A stretch of 11,791 nucleotides of DNA from Alphaproteobacteria bacterium. GTDB lineage: Bacteria; Pseudomonadota; Alphaproteobacteria; UBA828. Of this stretch, positions 1-7,495 are shown piece by piece. Position numbers and translations under genes: made by a program. The stretch covers positions 1 to 11,791 of the forward strand of contig JAPYQV010000043.1 of NCBI GenBank assembly GCA_029937205.1, written 5' to 3'. The notes below the pieces were generated by a model, which searched no databases, was not told where the DNA came from, and was given only the letters and a program-made list of their open reading frames with translations. Position 1 is the stretch's first letter. Each line of letters opens with the position of its first letter.

Positions 1-207
1 TTTTGGGAGAAGCACGGCCTGCAATGCGGCTTCTGCACGCCGGGTATGCTGATGACGGCGCTCGAGCTATTGCGTGAGAATCCCGATGCAAACAAAGCAG
101 AAATTCGCGAAGCCCTGTCGGGTAATTTGTGCCGCTGCACGGGCTATCAAACCATTGTCGAGGCAGTCGAATCGGCGGCCGCGACAATGCGGGGAGCAGA
201 TCAATGA
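1..207 (+). CDS. [2Fe-2S] small subunit of a molybdenum hydroxylase (3' end only)
   Basis: This is the C-terminal 68 residues of a CoxS/XDH-type iron-sulfur subunit; the start lies outside the window. The frame from base 1 reads through QCGFCTPGM and then LCRCTGY. These are the two Cys-x2-Cys and Cys-x-Cys motifs of the second [2Fe-2S] cluster domain, the one that sits close to the molybdopterin. The missing part should carry the plant-ferredoxin-like first cluster. The role known for the family is to pass electrons from the Mo centre toward a FAD subunit or another acceptor. The stop codon TGA overlaps the ATG of the next gene (ATGA at 204-207), which suggests translational coupling and a fixed subunit ratio. 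No FAD (CoxM-like) subunit is visible; it could lie upstream. Sure of the family, not of the substrate. Confidence 0.93.
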   Translation, partial: FWEKHGLQCGFCTPGMLMTALELLRENPDANKAEIREALSGNLCRCTGYQTIVEAVESAAATMRGADQ

Positions 208-2666
208 CGTTGGACGCCCATATCCCGGAGAGCCGGCAGACCGAAAAACCGCGCGAGTCGTATCAGTGGATCGGCAAGAGCATGAAGCGGGTCGAGGATC
301 CGAGGCTCCTCGTCGGTCGCGGCATGTTTGCCGATGACACCAATCTTCCGGAGATGGCCCATTCTGCCATCCTCCGAAGCCCGCATGCTCACGCCCGAAT
401 CTTGCGCATCGATAAAAGCAAAGCCGAGGCACTGCCCGGCGTTCTGTGTGTCATGACCGGCGCGGAAGCGGCGGAAGTCACCGGCCCGTTGCCGAGCTGG
501 GCGAACCCGCCGGTTCATCAGTATTGCATCGCCCAGGAAAAGGTCCGCCATGTCGGTGAGGCCGTCGTGGCGGTCGCCGCCGAAACCCGCTACATCGCGG
601 AAGACGCCTGCGATCTAGTCGAAGTCGAATATGAGCCCCTGCCGGCGGTGGTCGATCTCGAAGAAGCCCTAAGCTCGACCGGCGACGCCGTACTGCATCC
701 CTATCGCGGCGACACCAATGTGGCGCTCGCGCGCACCTTTACCTTCGGACCCGTGGAAGAGGATTTCGCCAAGGCCGATCGGGTGATCGAGCGCCGTCTC
801 CGCTGGCCACGCTCGGGCGGCACGCCGATGGAAACCCACGGCGCTGTGGCGAGCTTCGATCCGGGCACCGGCAAGTTCACCATTACCGCCAACACCTCGA
901 TGTATAATTACTGCGGCTGGATGATCGCCGATTCACTCGGCGTTCCAGCGCACAAGCTGAACATTGTCCCCACCCTCGCCGGTGGCAGCTTCGGCGCCAA
1001 GCTGTTCAGCCATAAGCCTTGCGTGCTAGCGGCAACGCTGGCGCGCGCCACCGGGCGGCCGGTCAAATTCATGGAAGACCGCATCGACAACACCACCGGT
1101 TGCGACGCGCACGGTTCCGATCGGGTATATTACGCCAAGCTCGCCATCAAGGATGACGGCACGCTGCTGAGTCTGAAAACCCACATCATCGACGATTACG
1201 GCGCCTATTTTCAGTTTGGTGTCGGCCAGCACGGCAACGCGCTTTCGCAGTGCGTTGGCCCGTACCAGATCAACAGCGTCGAAGTCGCGCTCGAGGCGGT
1301 GCTGACCAACAAATGCCAGCAAGGCGCCTATCGCGGCTTTGGTTCCGAGGTCGCCAATTTCGTTATCGAACGTCTGGTCGACGGCGCGGCGGCGGAACTC
1401 GGCATGGACGTGGTCGACATTCGGCGCAAGAATTTTATCACCCCCGATCAGTTCCCCTACTTGATCCCGACCGGCAACATGTATGACAGCGGAGACTATG
1501 AGGCGGTGCTCGACGCCGCGCTCGAATTGTCCGAATACGACGCGTGGCGCGAAAAACAGGCGGAGATGCGAAAAGAAGGCCGCTATGTCGGCATCGGCGT
1601 CGCCACCTGCCAGGAGCGCAGCGTGTTTAGCACCACCGAGTTTTGGATGTGGAATCTGGAACCTGGCGGAGAATGGACCAGCTCACCCGACGCTGTGTCC
1701 CTCAAGATCGACCCCACTGGAAAGGCTTTCGTAACCCTGCACTCTCCGTTCTGGGGCAACAGCCCGGAAACGGTGGTCGTGCAAATCCTAGCCGAGCAAT
1801 TGACCATCGACCCCTCTGACATTGAGGTTACGTATTCTGATTCCGATCAAGGATTCAATTCCACCGGACCCGGCGGCAGCCGCTTTACCGTGATGGTGGC
1901 AGGTGCCGTGGTCGGCGCTTCGCACAAAATCAAGAAAAAGCTTCTCCGCATCGCCGGTCATCTAATGGAGGCGGACACTGCCGATCTTGAAATTAAAGAT
2001 GGCGCGGTCTCGCTCAAAGGCGCGCCTGACAAGCGCCTGACCATCGCGGAACTTGCCAATACGGCGCATTATTTCCGGCTCGATCTGCCCGCCGATATGG
2101 ACCTGACGAGCGGCTTGGATGCGAGTTACGTCTATGACCACCCGGTCACGACCCTGCCAGCCAAAGATAATTCGCACATGGGCATCTTCTATCCGATTAT
2201 GGGCCACATGTGTCATATCCCGGTCATCGAAGTCGATATCGAAACGGGCCAAATATCATTCCTGAATTACGCGTGCGTGCACGATTGCGGCACTATGGTC
2301 AATCCGATGACCTTGCAGGGGCATGTCCGGGGTGGCGTGGTGAACGGAATCGGAAGCGCGCTTATGGAGCATTATCATTACGACGAAACCGGCCAGTTGC
2401 AGAACGTTCTGTTTACCGACTATCTCCTGCCGTCGGTCCTCGAATCGCCGGACGATATAAAAATCGGCCATGTTGTGACGCCTTCGCCATTCACTGAATA
2501 TGGCATCAAGGGCGGCGGCGAAGGCGGACGCATGGGCGCCCCACCTGCGCTGGCTGCCGCGATTGAGGATGCCCTGCGCCCACTCGGCATCACGATTGAC
2601 GAGTTGCCTCTCAGTCCAAACCGTTTGCGGCGCTTGATTCGCGAGGCTCAGGCCGGGCAGCCCTAG
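204..2666 (+). CDS. Xanthine/CO dehydrogenase-family molybdopterin-binding large subunit
   Basis: The product is an 820-residue catalytic subunit of a molybdenum hydroxylase. Such enzymes hydroxylate a carbon centre (purines, N-heterocycles, aldehydes) or oxidise CO. The frame stays open upstream to an ATG at 129, but I start at 204: this ATG has GGGGAG at 191-196, forms the ATGA overlap with the small subunit, and the normal N-terminus [19 protein letters not shown] follows about 20 residues later. Visible motifs are GGSFGAK (260-266), AYRGFG (375-380) in the active-site loop, and KGGGEGG (769-775), whose Glu773 matches the catalytic base. The loop is not the AYxCSFR of form I CO dehydrogenase, so genuine CODH activity is unlikely. 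Where bovine xanthine oxidase has Gln767 this protein has Ser232, and where it has Glu802 this protein has Leu267, by residue spacing. The substrate is unknown. No obvious terminator follows. Confidence 0.93.
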   Translation: MTLDAHIPESRQTEKPRESYQWIGKSMKRVEDPRLLVGRGMFADDTNLPEMAHSAILRSPHAHARILRIDKSKAEALPGVLCVMTGAEAAEVTGPLPSWANPPVHQYCIAQEKVRHVGEAVVAVAAETRYIAEDACDLVEVEYEPLPAVVDLEEALSSTGDAVLHPYRGDTNVALARTFTFGPVEEDFAKADRVIERRLRWPRSGGTPMETHGAVASFDPGTGKFTITANTSMYNYCGWMIADSLGVPAHKLNIVPTLAGGSFGAKLFSHKPCVLAATLARATGRPVKFMEDRIDNTTGCDAHGSDRVYYAKLAIKDDGTLLSLKTHIIDDYGAYFQFGVGQHGNALSQCVGPYQINSVEVALEAVLTNKCQQGAYRGFGSEVANFVIERLVDGAAAELGMDVVDIRRKNFITPDQFPYLIPTGNMYDSGDYEAVLDAALELSEYDAWREKQAEMRKEGRYVGIGVATCQERSVFSTTEFWMWNLEPGGEWTSSPDAVSLKIDPTGKAFVTLHSPFWGNSPETVVVQILAEQLTIDPSDIEVTYSDSDQGFNSTGPGGSRFTVMVAGAVVGASHKIKKKLLRIAGHLMEADTADLEIKDGAVSLKGAPDKRLTIAELANTAHYFRLDLPADMDLTSGLDASYVYDHPVTTLPAKDNSHMGIFYPIMGHMCHIPVIEVDIETGQISFLNYACVHDCGTMVNPMTLQGHVRGGVVNGIGSALMEHYHYDETGQLQNVLFTDYLLPSVLESPDDIKIGHVVTPSPFTEYGIKGGGEGGRMGAPPALAAAIEDALRPLGITIDELPLSPNRLRRLIREAQAGQP

Positions 2667-2774
2667 TAAGTATCCCATTATTGCATTGTCGCTTCGTCTG
2701 TGATAGCGAAGGAATTATCTTGCCGTTTTGCAACTCGGTGTAACTCGCCAAATACTTAATCGGGATTGATCTAT

Positions 2775-2834
2775 CACTATGCTCTCAAACACTATGCTCT
2801 CAAACACTATGCTCTCAAACACTATGCTCTCAAA
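2775..2834 (+). repeat. Four perfect 15-bp tandem direct repeats
   Basis: The unit CACTATGCTCTCAAA occurs four times head to tail without a mismatch (2775-2789, 2790-2804, 2805-2819, 2820-2834). The array ends 35 bases before the possible -35 box of the transporter promoter. Such an array could be a set of iteron-like binding sites for an activator or repressor, or a slipped-strand microsatellite that varies in copy number and alters spacing. The unit has no internal dyad, so a simple dimer operator in each unit is not obvious. Each unit also contains an ATG, giving a trivial open frame (see rejected items). Confidence 0.95.
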
Positions 2835-2869
2835 AAATTTGATTTACGCCTCGACAAATTCCTTTTGGC

Positions 2870-2897
2870 TTGATTGAATGAGGCAGCCCGGTATAGA
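2870..2897 (+). promoter_or_regulatory. Possible sigma70-like promoter for the ABC operon
   Basis: TTGATT (2870-2875) and TATAGA (2892-2897) are separated by 16 bases, a fair match to a housekeeping promoter. Transcription would start near 2904, leaving a leader of about 65 bases that includes the inverted repeat at 2925-2945 and the Shine-Dalgarno. The prediction rests on consensus matching by eye only. Confidence 0.35.
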
Positions 2898-2924
2898 CGG
2901 GAACAAAAGTCCAAGTAAGAAACC

Positions 2925-2945
2925 CCTAAGTTTTTGTCTCTTAGG
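2925..2945 (+). promoter_or_regulatory. Small inverted repeat in the transporter leader
   Basis: CCTAAG (2925-2930) and CTTAGG (2940-2945) are perfect reverse complements separated by nine bases. The repeat lies just downstream of the possible promoter and about 25 bases before the start codon. It could be a repressor operator or a weak leader hairpin; a 6-bp arm can also occur by chance. Confidence 0.35.
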
Positions 2946-2969
2946 TAGTTCTAATCAAGGGAGGTACTC

Positions 2970-4136
2970 ATGAAATTATGGACACTATCGGCCGCGATCG
3001 CCTTAGGTTTGGCGCTCGCACTTAGCACGCTGGTTCCAAGCCAGGCAAAGGCGGAATCATGGTCGCAAGACATCCAGGTTTATAACCCGGCTTGCACGAA
3101 CGGTGATGAGGCATGCTGGGCCGTTGCTCAGGGCGCAGGCCTCGAAATTGTTACGTACACGGCCTTAGAAAAAGCTGACGCAAAACATCATATCTGCGTT
3201 TCTTTTCCACACCTCAAAGACTCTTACTGGGTTGGCGCAGCGTATGGAATTATTGAAGAGGGTAAACGTCTCGGGCAGAAGATCACTTTGGTGGAAGCCG
3301 GAGGGTATACTCAACTCGAAAAGCAAATTTCTCAAATTGAGGACTGCATCGCTAACGGTGCCGACGCGCTCGTTATGGCTGCAATCTCCAATGACGGTAA
3401 TGTCAAGCAAATTCAGGAAATTCGCGCCAAGGGTATTCCTGTCATCGATCTGATTAACGGTGTTAAGACCTCAGTAGATGCGAAATCTCTTATGAGCTAC
3501 TATTCAATGGGGCATACATCGTGCAAATGGGTAGCAGATCAGCATCCCGCAGGTAGCGGAAAAGTTAAAATTGCCTGGTTTCCGGGACCCCCAGGAGCAG
3601 GTTGGTCCACCGGCGGAGATAAAGGCTGTAATGATGCTGTAGCAGGAAGCGACGTGGAAATCGTCCAGACTAAATGGGGCGACACCGGTAAAGAGATCCA
3701 GCTCAAATTGGTGGAAGACGTAATTCAGTCCCAGACCTTTGATGGTGTACTTGCCCTTGATTATATTGTTGGCGTTGGCCCAGCGATTGAAAGCGCGATC
3801 GCAACCCTCAGAGATCTCGACCTCTCAGGAAAAGTCAAACTAGCATCCTACTACTATACGCCAGGCATGCACATGTTCCTGCAGCAGGGCCGCATGGATA
3901 TGGCGCCAACTGATCAGATGATCATTCAGGCACGTATTTCTATCGATCAGGCCGTAAGGCTTCTCGAGGGTAAGGGCTATGCTACGGGTGGTCGCCCGGA
4001 GTTTGGTGACACAGGCCGTATAATTGAGCACGCTCAGCCTATCGGCATTATTGTGACACCTGCAAACATCAAGGACTTTGACACAAGTACTACTTTGGCC
4101 CCCAAGGGCTGGGTTCCTTCCTTTAGCGTCGACTGA
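2970..4136 (+). CDS. TorT-like periplasmic substrate-binding protein of an ABC importer
   Basis: The 388-residue product has a clear signal peptide (MK, hydrophobic stretch, cleavage probably after SQAKA near residue 28) and a periplasmic-binding-protein fold of the ribose/TorT class. The segment LKDSYW (82-87) followed by EAGGYTQL closely matches the TorT protein of Escherichia coli as I remember it (LKDSYW, EAGGYSQL). TorT binds trimethylamine N-oxide and works with the TorS sensor kinase. No kinase is present here; an ATPase and a permease follow directly, so this copy should deliver a solute to a transporter. It is longer than TorT (about 340 residues), partly through an N-terminal stretch with Cys42 and Cys49 that could form a disulfide. 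The start is fixed by AAGGGAGG at 2957-2964. The gene looks less GC-rich than its neighbours. The ligand is unknown; a small methylated amine, N-oxide or amide is a guess. Confidence 0.88.
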   Translation: MKLWTLSAAIALGLALALSTLVPSQAKAESWSQDIQVYNPACTNGDEACWAVAQGAGLEIVTYTALEKADAKHHICVSFPHLKDSYWVGAAYGIIEEGKRLGQKITLVEAGGYTQLEKQISQIEDCIANGADALVMAAISNDGNVKQIQEIRAKGIPVIDLINGVKTSVDAKSLMSYYSMGHTSCKWVADQHPAGSGKVKIAWFPGPPGAGWSTGGDKGCNDAVAGSDVEIVQTKWGDTGKEIQLKLVEDVIQSQTFDGVLALDYIVGVGPAIESAIATLRDLDLSGKVKLASYYYTPGMHMFLQQGRMDMAPTDQMIIQARISIDQAVRLLEGKGYATGGRPEFGDTGRIIEHAQPIGIIVTPANIKDFDTSTTLAPKGWVPSFSVD

Positions 4137-4184
4137 CGTTGGAAGCACGAAAAGCAAAGTCTAACTGATGAAGGCCAGATTCAA

Positions 4185-5759
4185 GTGCCTGAAACATCCG
4201 TGACAGATAAAACTGCGTCCCCGGAGACACAAATCTCCGGGGACGTAATTCTTAAACTTGAAAGCATTTCCAAACAGTTCCCCGGCACACTTGCGCTCGA
4301 CCACGTTAATTTTGACGTGCGGGGCGGTGAAGTGCATGTGCTGTTTGGCGAGAACGGCGCTGGGAAATCCACGCTCATTCAACTGGTCGCGGGGGTTTAT
4401 CGGCAATCCTCAGGCACCATCCAATTTAAGGGTCAGGAAGTTTCGCTAACGTCGGTGAAACAGGCGCGCGATCTCGGTGTAAGCGCGGTTTTCCAGGAAT
4501 TTTCCTTGGTTCCTGAACTAAGCGTTGAAGACAATCTATTTCTTGGTTCCGAACTGACGCGCGGTCCCTTTTTGAACAAGGTGTTGTTGCGCAAACAGGC
4601 GAGGGAAACGCTCGACCGGCTCGGTTTCCCGCTGAAAGCCAATTCTATCGTTCTTTACCTGACACGCGCAGAGCAGCAAATGGTCGAAATCGCCAAGGCG
4701 TTTCGCACCAAGCCCTCAATCATGATTTTTGACGAACCGACGGCGTCGCTCACGGAAAAGGAAACCCAGCGACTGTTTCAGTTGATTGAACAGTTAAAGA
4801 CTCAGGGCATCGGCATCATCTATATCACGCACCGCATGAACGAGATCAAGCGGATCGGCGACCGCATCACGGTACTCCGCGACGGCCGGCTCATCGACAC
4901 AATTCCGGTGGAAAAGGCGAGCGATCAGAAGCTCGTCGAGTTGATGACCGGTCGCATCATCGAACAAATTTTTCCGAAGATAAAAAGGCAGGCTGGCGAA
5001 GAGTTGCTGTCGATTGAGAATTTGAATATCTCCGGCGACAACGCGGTTCACAATGCGTCGATCAACGTGCATCGCGGCGAAGTGGTGGGAATTGCCGGCC
5101 TGGTAGGTTCGGGTAAATCCTCTATAGGGCGGGCCTGCTTCGGACTTGAACGAATCCTGGCGGGCAAAATCACATTCAAAGGCGAGGTCGTTTACGATCG
5201 CGAGTCCCACTTGAACAAATTGGGCCCGAGACCGATGCTCAATCGAGGATTATACTATCTTCCGTCCAACCGCCGGGCTGAGGGTCTGGTGATGTTACAG
5301 AATGTTCGGGAAAATGTGACGATCGCCTCGCTGGCTTTGTCAAAATTTTCCAACAAATTTTTTCTTAAGAAAAAGAATGAGCGGCGCGAAGTTAGGCAAG
5401 TAGCGGAACGGCTTGATTTATCTCCGCCTAATATTGAACGAGATCTGGAACATTTCTCCGGCGGTAATCAACAAAAAGTCATGGTCGGGAAATGCCTGGT
5501 ACGGGATGTCGACCTTTTCATTTTCGATGAACCCACCGTTGGCGTGGATGTTGGCGCACGCGTGGCGATTTACGAATTTGTCAGGGATTTATGCGAGGCG
5601 GGAGCCGGGGTATTGTTAATTTCCTCGGACCTACCGGAGATACTTCATCTCACGCACCGAAGCTATGTCATGTATCGCGGCGTAGTCCGCGCTGAACTCG
5701 ATAAGTCGGAGATCAGCGAAGAGTCTGTCTTGAACTATTTCTTTGAGAAATCCGCATGA
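4185..5759 (+). CDS. RbsA-type ABC importer ATPase with two nucleotide-binding domains
   Basis: This 524-residue cytoplasmic ATPase powers uptake with the neighbouring binding protein and permease. Domain 1 has Walker A GENGAGKS (55-62), Q-loop Gln104, an altered signature LTRAEQQM (159-166), Walker B IFDEPT (181-186) and His216. Domain 2 has Walker A GLVGSGKS (305-312), signature SGGNQ (425-429) and Walker B IFDEPT (446-451). In many RbsA-like proteins the second Walker A is degenerate (GAGRTE type), so the intact Lys311 is notable. The His switch of domain 2 is replaced (SSDLPE, 480-485), as is common in the family. I use the GTG start at 4185, with AAGG at 4171-4174, because no ATG, GTG or TTG lies in frame between the GTG at 4200 and the domain's first strand. 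A strong hairpin (4216-4245) lies inside the first codons. It starts 48 bases after the binding-protein stop. Confidence 0.95.
   Translation: MPETSVTDKTASPETQISGDVILKLESISKQFPGTLALDHVNFDVRGGEVHVLFGENGAGKSTLIQLVAGVYRQSSGTIQFKGQEVSLTSVKQARDLGVSAVFQEFSLVPELSVEDNLFLGSELTRGPFLNKVLLRKQARETLDRLGFPLKANSIVLYLTRAEQQMVEIAKAFRTKPSIMIFDEPTASLTEKETQRLFQLIEQLKTQGIGIIYITHRMNEIKRIGDRITVLRDGRLIDTIPVEKASDQKLVELMTGRIIEQIFPKIKRQAGEELLSIENLNISGDNAVHNASINVHRGEVVGIAGLVGSGKSSIGRACFGLERILAGKITFKGEVVYDRESHLNKLGPRPMLNRGLYYLPSNRRAEGLVMLQNVRENVTIASLALSKFSNKFFLKKKNERREVRQVAERLDLSPPNIERDLEHFSGGNQQKVMVGKCLVRDVDLFIFDEPTVGVDVGARVAIYEFVRDLCEAGAGVLLISSDLPEILHLTHRSYVMYRGVVRAELDKSEISEESVLNYFFEKSA
4216..4245 (+). promoter_or_regulatory. 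Perfect 12-bp RNA hairpin inside the 5' end of the ATPase gene
   Basis: CGTCCCCGGAGA (4216-4227) pairs perfectly with TCTCCGGGGACG (4234-4245) around a six-base CACAAA loop. A G-U and a U-A pair could extend it outward. It lies 79 bases after the binding-protein stop and 31 bases into the ATPase reading frame. No T-run follows, so it is not a classical terminator. A likely role, by analogy with other binding-protein operons, is to protect the upstream message from 3' exonucleases or to reduce ATPase translation, so that the binding protein is made in excess. Confidence 0.7.
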
Positions 5760-5802
5760 GAACGGTCATAACTGAATAAATTGTGAATCCGGGAGAACTT
5801 TC

Positions 5803-6837
5803 ATGGCGAATGTTACCGCTCCAAGCGAAGAGTCATTACTTTCCAAAATTGAACATAGAGCGGCGGTTATATTCGTAAAGGGCGGAGTACTTCCCTGGTT
5901 CTTGGTCATGGCAATCTTGATATTTTGGCTCTCCACCGACAATTTCTTATCAGGCAGAAACATGCTCAGTATGCTGCGGCAGGCAACCTATTTGACCATG
6001 GTTGCCATGGCGCAGATGGTTGTTCTTCTAACTGCCGGGTTAGATTTATCGGTCGGCGTTATGTTTGCCATAACCTCGGTTATTTCGTCGATGGTGATGG
6101 TCGGCGCCTGGTCGGGAGATATGATGGATCCAGGTTGGGGTGCCATTGCGTTAGGCTGCGCGGCAGGTATGGGGGCTGGCACATTAGTTGGCGTATTCAA
6201 CGGCATCGGCGTCGCGATCTTCCGCGTGCCGCCTTTCATGATGACACTCGCCATGGCATCGATCGTCTTCGGTCTCGCACTGACCATCACTGGCGGAACG
6301 CCGATTTACGGCATGCCGACCGCTTTCGCCTCGACCTTTGGATACGGCAAATTCCTTTCGATTCCCGTGCCCATCTGGTTGACCATCGGCTTCATCATCA
6401 TGATGTACCTCTTTATCAACTGGACCCGGATGGGCCGCTATCTCTATGCCCTCGGCGGCAATCTGAAAGCATCTCAGCTTTCCGGTATCAATACGCGGCT
6501 CTACCTGTTCCTGGCATATGTGGTGTGCGCGGCGATAACCACGTTCTGCGCTCTCATGCTGACCGCGCGGCTCGAAAGCGGCGAATCGAACATCGGAACG
6601 CACTACCCGTTGCTTTCGATATCCGCCTGCGTGATCGGCGGTGTTAGTCTATTCGGCGGCACCGGGCGGCTGCCCAACGTGGTGCTGGGCGCAATATTTA
6701 TTATTTTGGTGCAGAACGGCATGAACCTATTGCGGATCAACTCCTACCTGCAAATGGTCGTGATTGGGCTTTTGCTTATCCTCGCCGTGATTGGCGACAA
6801 TTACCGCCAGCGGGTCATGCTGACGCTGCGTGATTGA
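5803..6837 (+). CDS. RbsC-type ABC importer permease
   Basis: The product is a 344-residue inner-membrane permease of the ribose/branched-chain (BPD_transp_2) class, with roughly eight to ten hydrophobic segments between about residue 30 and residue 331. Family hallmarks are AGLDLSVG (78-85), VFNGIGVAIFRVPPFMMTL (131-149) and GGVSLFGG (279-286). The N-terminal 25 residues are hydrophilic and probably cytoplasmic. The ATG at 5803 has GGGAGAA a few bases upstream. It follows the ATPase stop by 43 bases, and no second permease gene is present, so the channel is expected to be a homodimer, as in ribose transport. It completes the importer with the TorT-like binding protein and the two-domain ATPase. 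Sure of the family; the substrate is unknown. Confidence 0.95.
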   Translation: MANVTAPSEESLLSKIEHRAAVIFVKGGVLPWFLVMAILIFWLSTDNFLSGRNMLSMLRQATYLTMVAMAQMVVLLTAGLDLSVGVMFAITSVISSMVMVGAWSGDMMDPGWGAIALGCAAGMGAGTLVGVFNGIGVAIFRVPPFMMTLAMASIVFGLALTITGGTPIYGMPTAFASTFGYGKFLSIPVPIWLTIGFIIMMYLFINWTRMGRYLYALGGNLKASQLSGINTRLYLFLAYVVCAAITTFCALMLTARLESGESNIGTHYPLLSISACVIGGVSLFGGTGRLPNVVLGAIFIILVQNGMNLLRINSYLQMVVIGLLLILAVIGDNYRQRVMLTLRD

Positions 6838-6844
6838 AAGGCGG

Positions 6845-6860
6845 GTGGCCTCTTGGCCAC
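6845..6860 (+). other. Short hairpin after the permease gene
   Basis: GTGGCC (6845-6850) and GGCCAC (6855-6860) form a perfect 6-bp GC-rich stem with a TCTT loop, starting eight bases after the permease stop. There is no T-run, so termination is doubtful. It may mark a partial transcript end or a processing point between the transporter and DMFase-like genes. Confidence 0.4.
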
Positions 6861-6875
6861 GATCTGAAACCGATG

Positions 6876-6921
6876 TGCGGACATGCCGAGCTGAAGAGTG
6901 CGGACACGCCGCGCTGAAGAG
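6876..6921 (+). repeat. Imperfect 23-bp tandem duplication
   Basis: Two adjacent 23-bp units (6876-6898 and 6899-6921) share the pattern TGCGGACAyGCCGmGCTGAAGAG and differ at two positions. They fill most of the gap upstream of the DMFase small-subunit gene and end 21 bases before its Shine-Dalgarno AGAGAGG (6943-6949). They could be a local duplication of a regulator site or a neutral slippage product. Confidence 0.75.
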
Positions 6922-6954
6922 TAAATACAACATATTCGAATAAGAGAGGCAGTC

Positions 6955-7380
6955 ATGATACCCAACATTCCGGAGAAAACCGGGGTCCAGGAAAACCGCG
7001 GCCATTCGCTGACCGATGACTTCATCACGCGGACTTACGTCCTGCCACTGCTCACTGATGCAGAAACCAAGGCCCGGATCATATCCGAGCACAAAAACAA
7101 TCCAATCGGCGTGCCGGGCAAGGCGGGCAATAAGGCGATCGGCCATAGTGACGATTTGGCGCGGGTACTCGACAAACTGCGACGTCAGCCGATGACTGGC
7201 AAATATGTTCGGGTGTGCGTCAATCCGCACGAGGGCTATTGCATCGGCATCGTCTCGGGTGTGCGCGGTCAACCGGTGGAAATACTGCGCGACGAGGCCT
7301 ATCCGAACGAAGACGCGTGCGAACACGCAATTTTCGTACGCCGGGTCGAAGACCTTCTGGCCTCTTACGGCCTCGGCTAG
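6955..7380 (+). CDS. dmfA1: N,N-dimethylformamidase-like small (alpha) subunit
   Basis: The 141-residue soluble protein resembles, as I remember it, the roughly 132-residue small subunit of dimethylformamidase. Shared features are a helical first half, a HxxNPxG segment (HKNNPIG, 46-52), RRQPMTGKYVRV (76-87) and a C-terminal helix HAIFVRRVEDL (124-134). In the characterised enzyme the small subunit packs against the catalytic large subunit and is needed for activity; it carries no catalytic iron itself. Placement immediately before the large-subunit gene, on the same strand, supports the assignment. Cys88 and Cys96 are spaced by seven residues, a pattern repeated in the small protein at 9890-10246. 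The ATG at 6955 has AGAGAGG five bases upstream. Confidence is good for the family but the true substrate may not be dimethylformamide. Confidence 0.8.
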   Translation: MIPNIPEKTGVQENRGHSLTDDFITRTYVLPLLTDAETKARIISEHKNNPIGVPGKAGNKAIGHSDDLARVLDKLRRQPMTGKYVRVCVNPHEGYCIGIVSGVRGQPVEILRDEAYPNEDACEHAIFVRRVEDLLASYGLG

Positions 7381-7442
7381 ACGCCCCAGCGGCGACCATA
7401 ACGCCGTAGGCGACTGACATAACAACTTTTGAGACACCCCAC

Positions 7443-7472
7443 GGTACCGCGCGGGAGAACCCGGCGCGGACC
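7443..7472 (+). promoter_or_regulatory. GC-rich bulged hairpin between DMFase-like subunit genes
   Basis: The arm GGT-a-CCGCGCGGG (7443-7455) pairs with CCC-g-GCGCGGACC (7460-7472) around an AGAA loop. This makes 12 base pairs, interrupted by one bulged base on each side (A7446, G7463). The hairpin ends seven bases before the Shine-Dalgarno GGAAGGAA (7480-7487) of the large-subunit gene. There is no T-run. It could set the ratio of small to large subunit by stabilising the upstream message or by affecting ribosome access. The wider 115-base gap (7381-7495) shows nothing else I can name. Confidence 0.6.
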
Positions 7473-7495
7473 GGACACGGGAAGGAAGACGGCAC

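Larger units (their letters stand above)
2667..2969 (+). other. Intergenic control region between hydroxylase and ABC operon
   Basis: This 303-base gap separates the hydroxylase large subunit from the transporter. It is clearly richer in A and T than its flanks. It holds four tandem 15-bp repeats (2775-2834), a possible promoter (2870-2897), an inverted repeat (2925-2945) and the strong Shine-Dalgarno AAGGGAGG (2957-2964) of the next gene. I see no convincing rho-independent terminator for the upstream gene and no RNA gene. Its size and content make it the most likely place where the transporter operon starts transcription. Confidence 0.6.

Noticed and set aside
129..203. Longer N-terminus for the molybdopterin subunit starting at the ATG at 129
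   Set aside because: It would overlap the iron-sulfur subunit by 79 bases and add residues unlike the family; the ATG at 204 has a good Shine-Dalgarno and the typical ATGA coupling.
1302..1360. Form I carbon monoxide dehydrogenase assignment for the large subunit
   Set aside because: The active-site loop reads AYRGFGS, not the AYxCSFR loop that carries the cysteine of the Cu-Mo centre.
2667..2760. Rho-independent terminator after the molybdopterin subunit (TCGCT...AGCGA pairing near 2690-2722)
   Set aside because: Only about 5 bp pair around a long loop and no T-run follows.
2779..2877. 32-codon open frame MLSNT-MLSNT-MLSNT over the 15-bp repeats
   Set aside because: It exists only because the repeat length is a multiple of three and contains an ATG; there is no Shine-Dalgarno and no recognisable protein.
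4168..4203. 11-codon open frame between the binding protein and the ATPase (ATG at 4168)
   Set aside because: It is very short, overlaps the supported ATPase start out of frame and encodes nothing recognisable.
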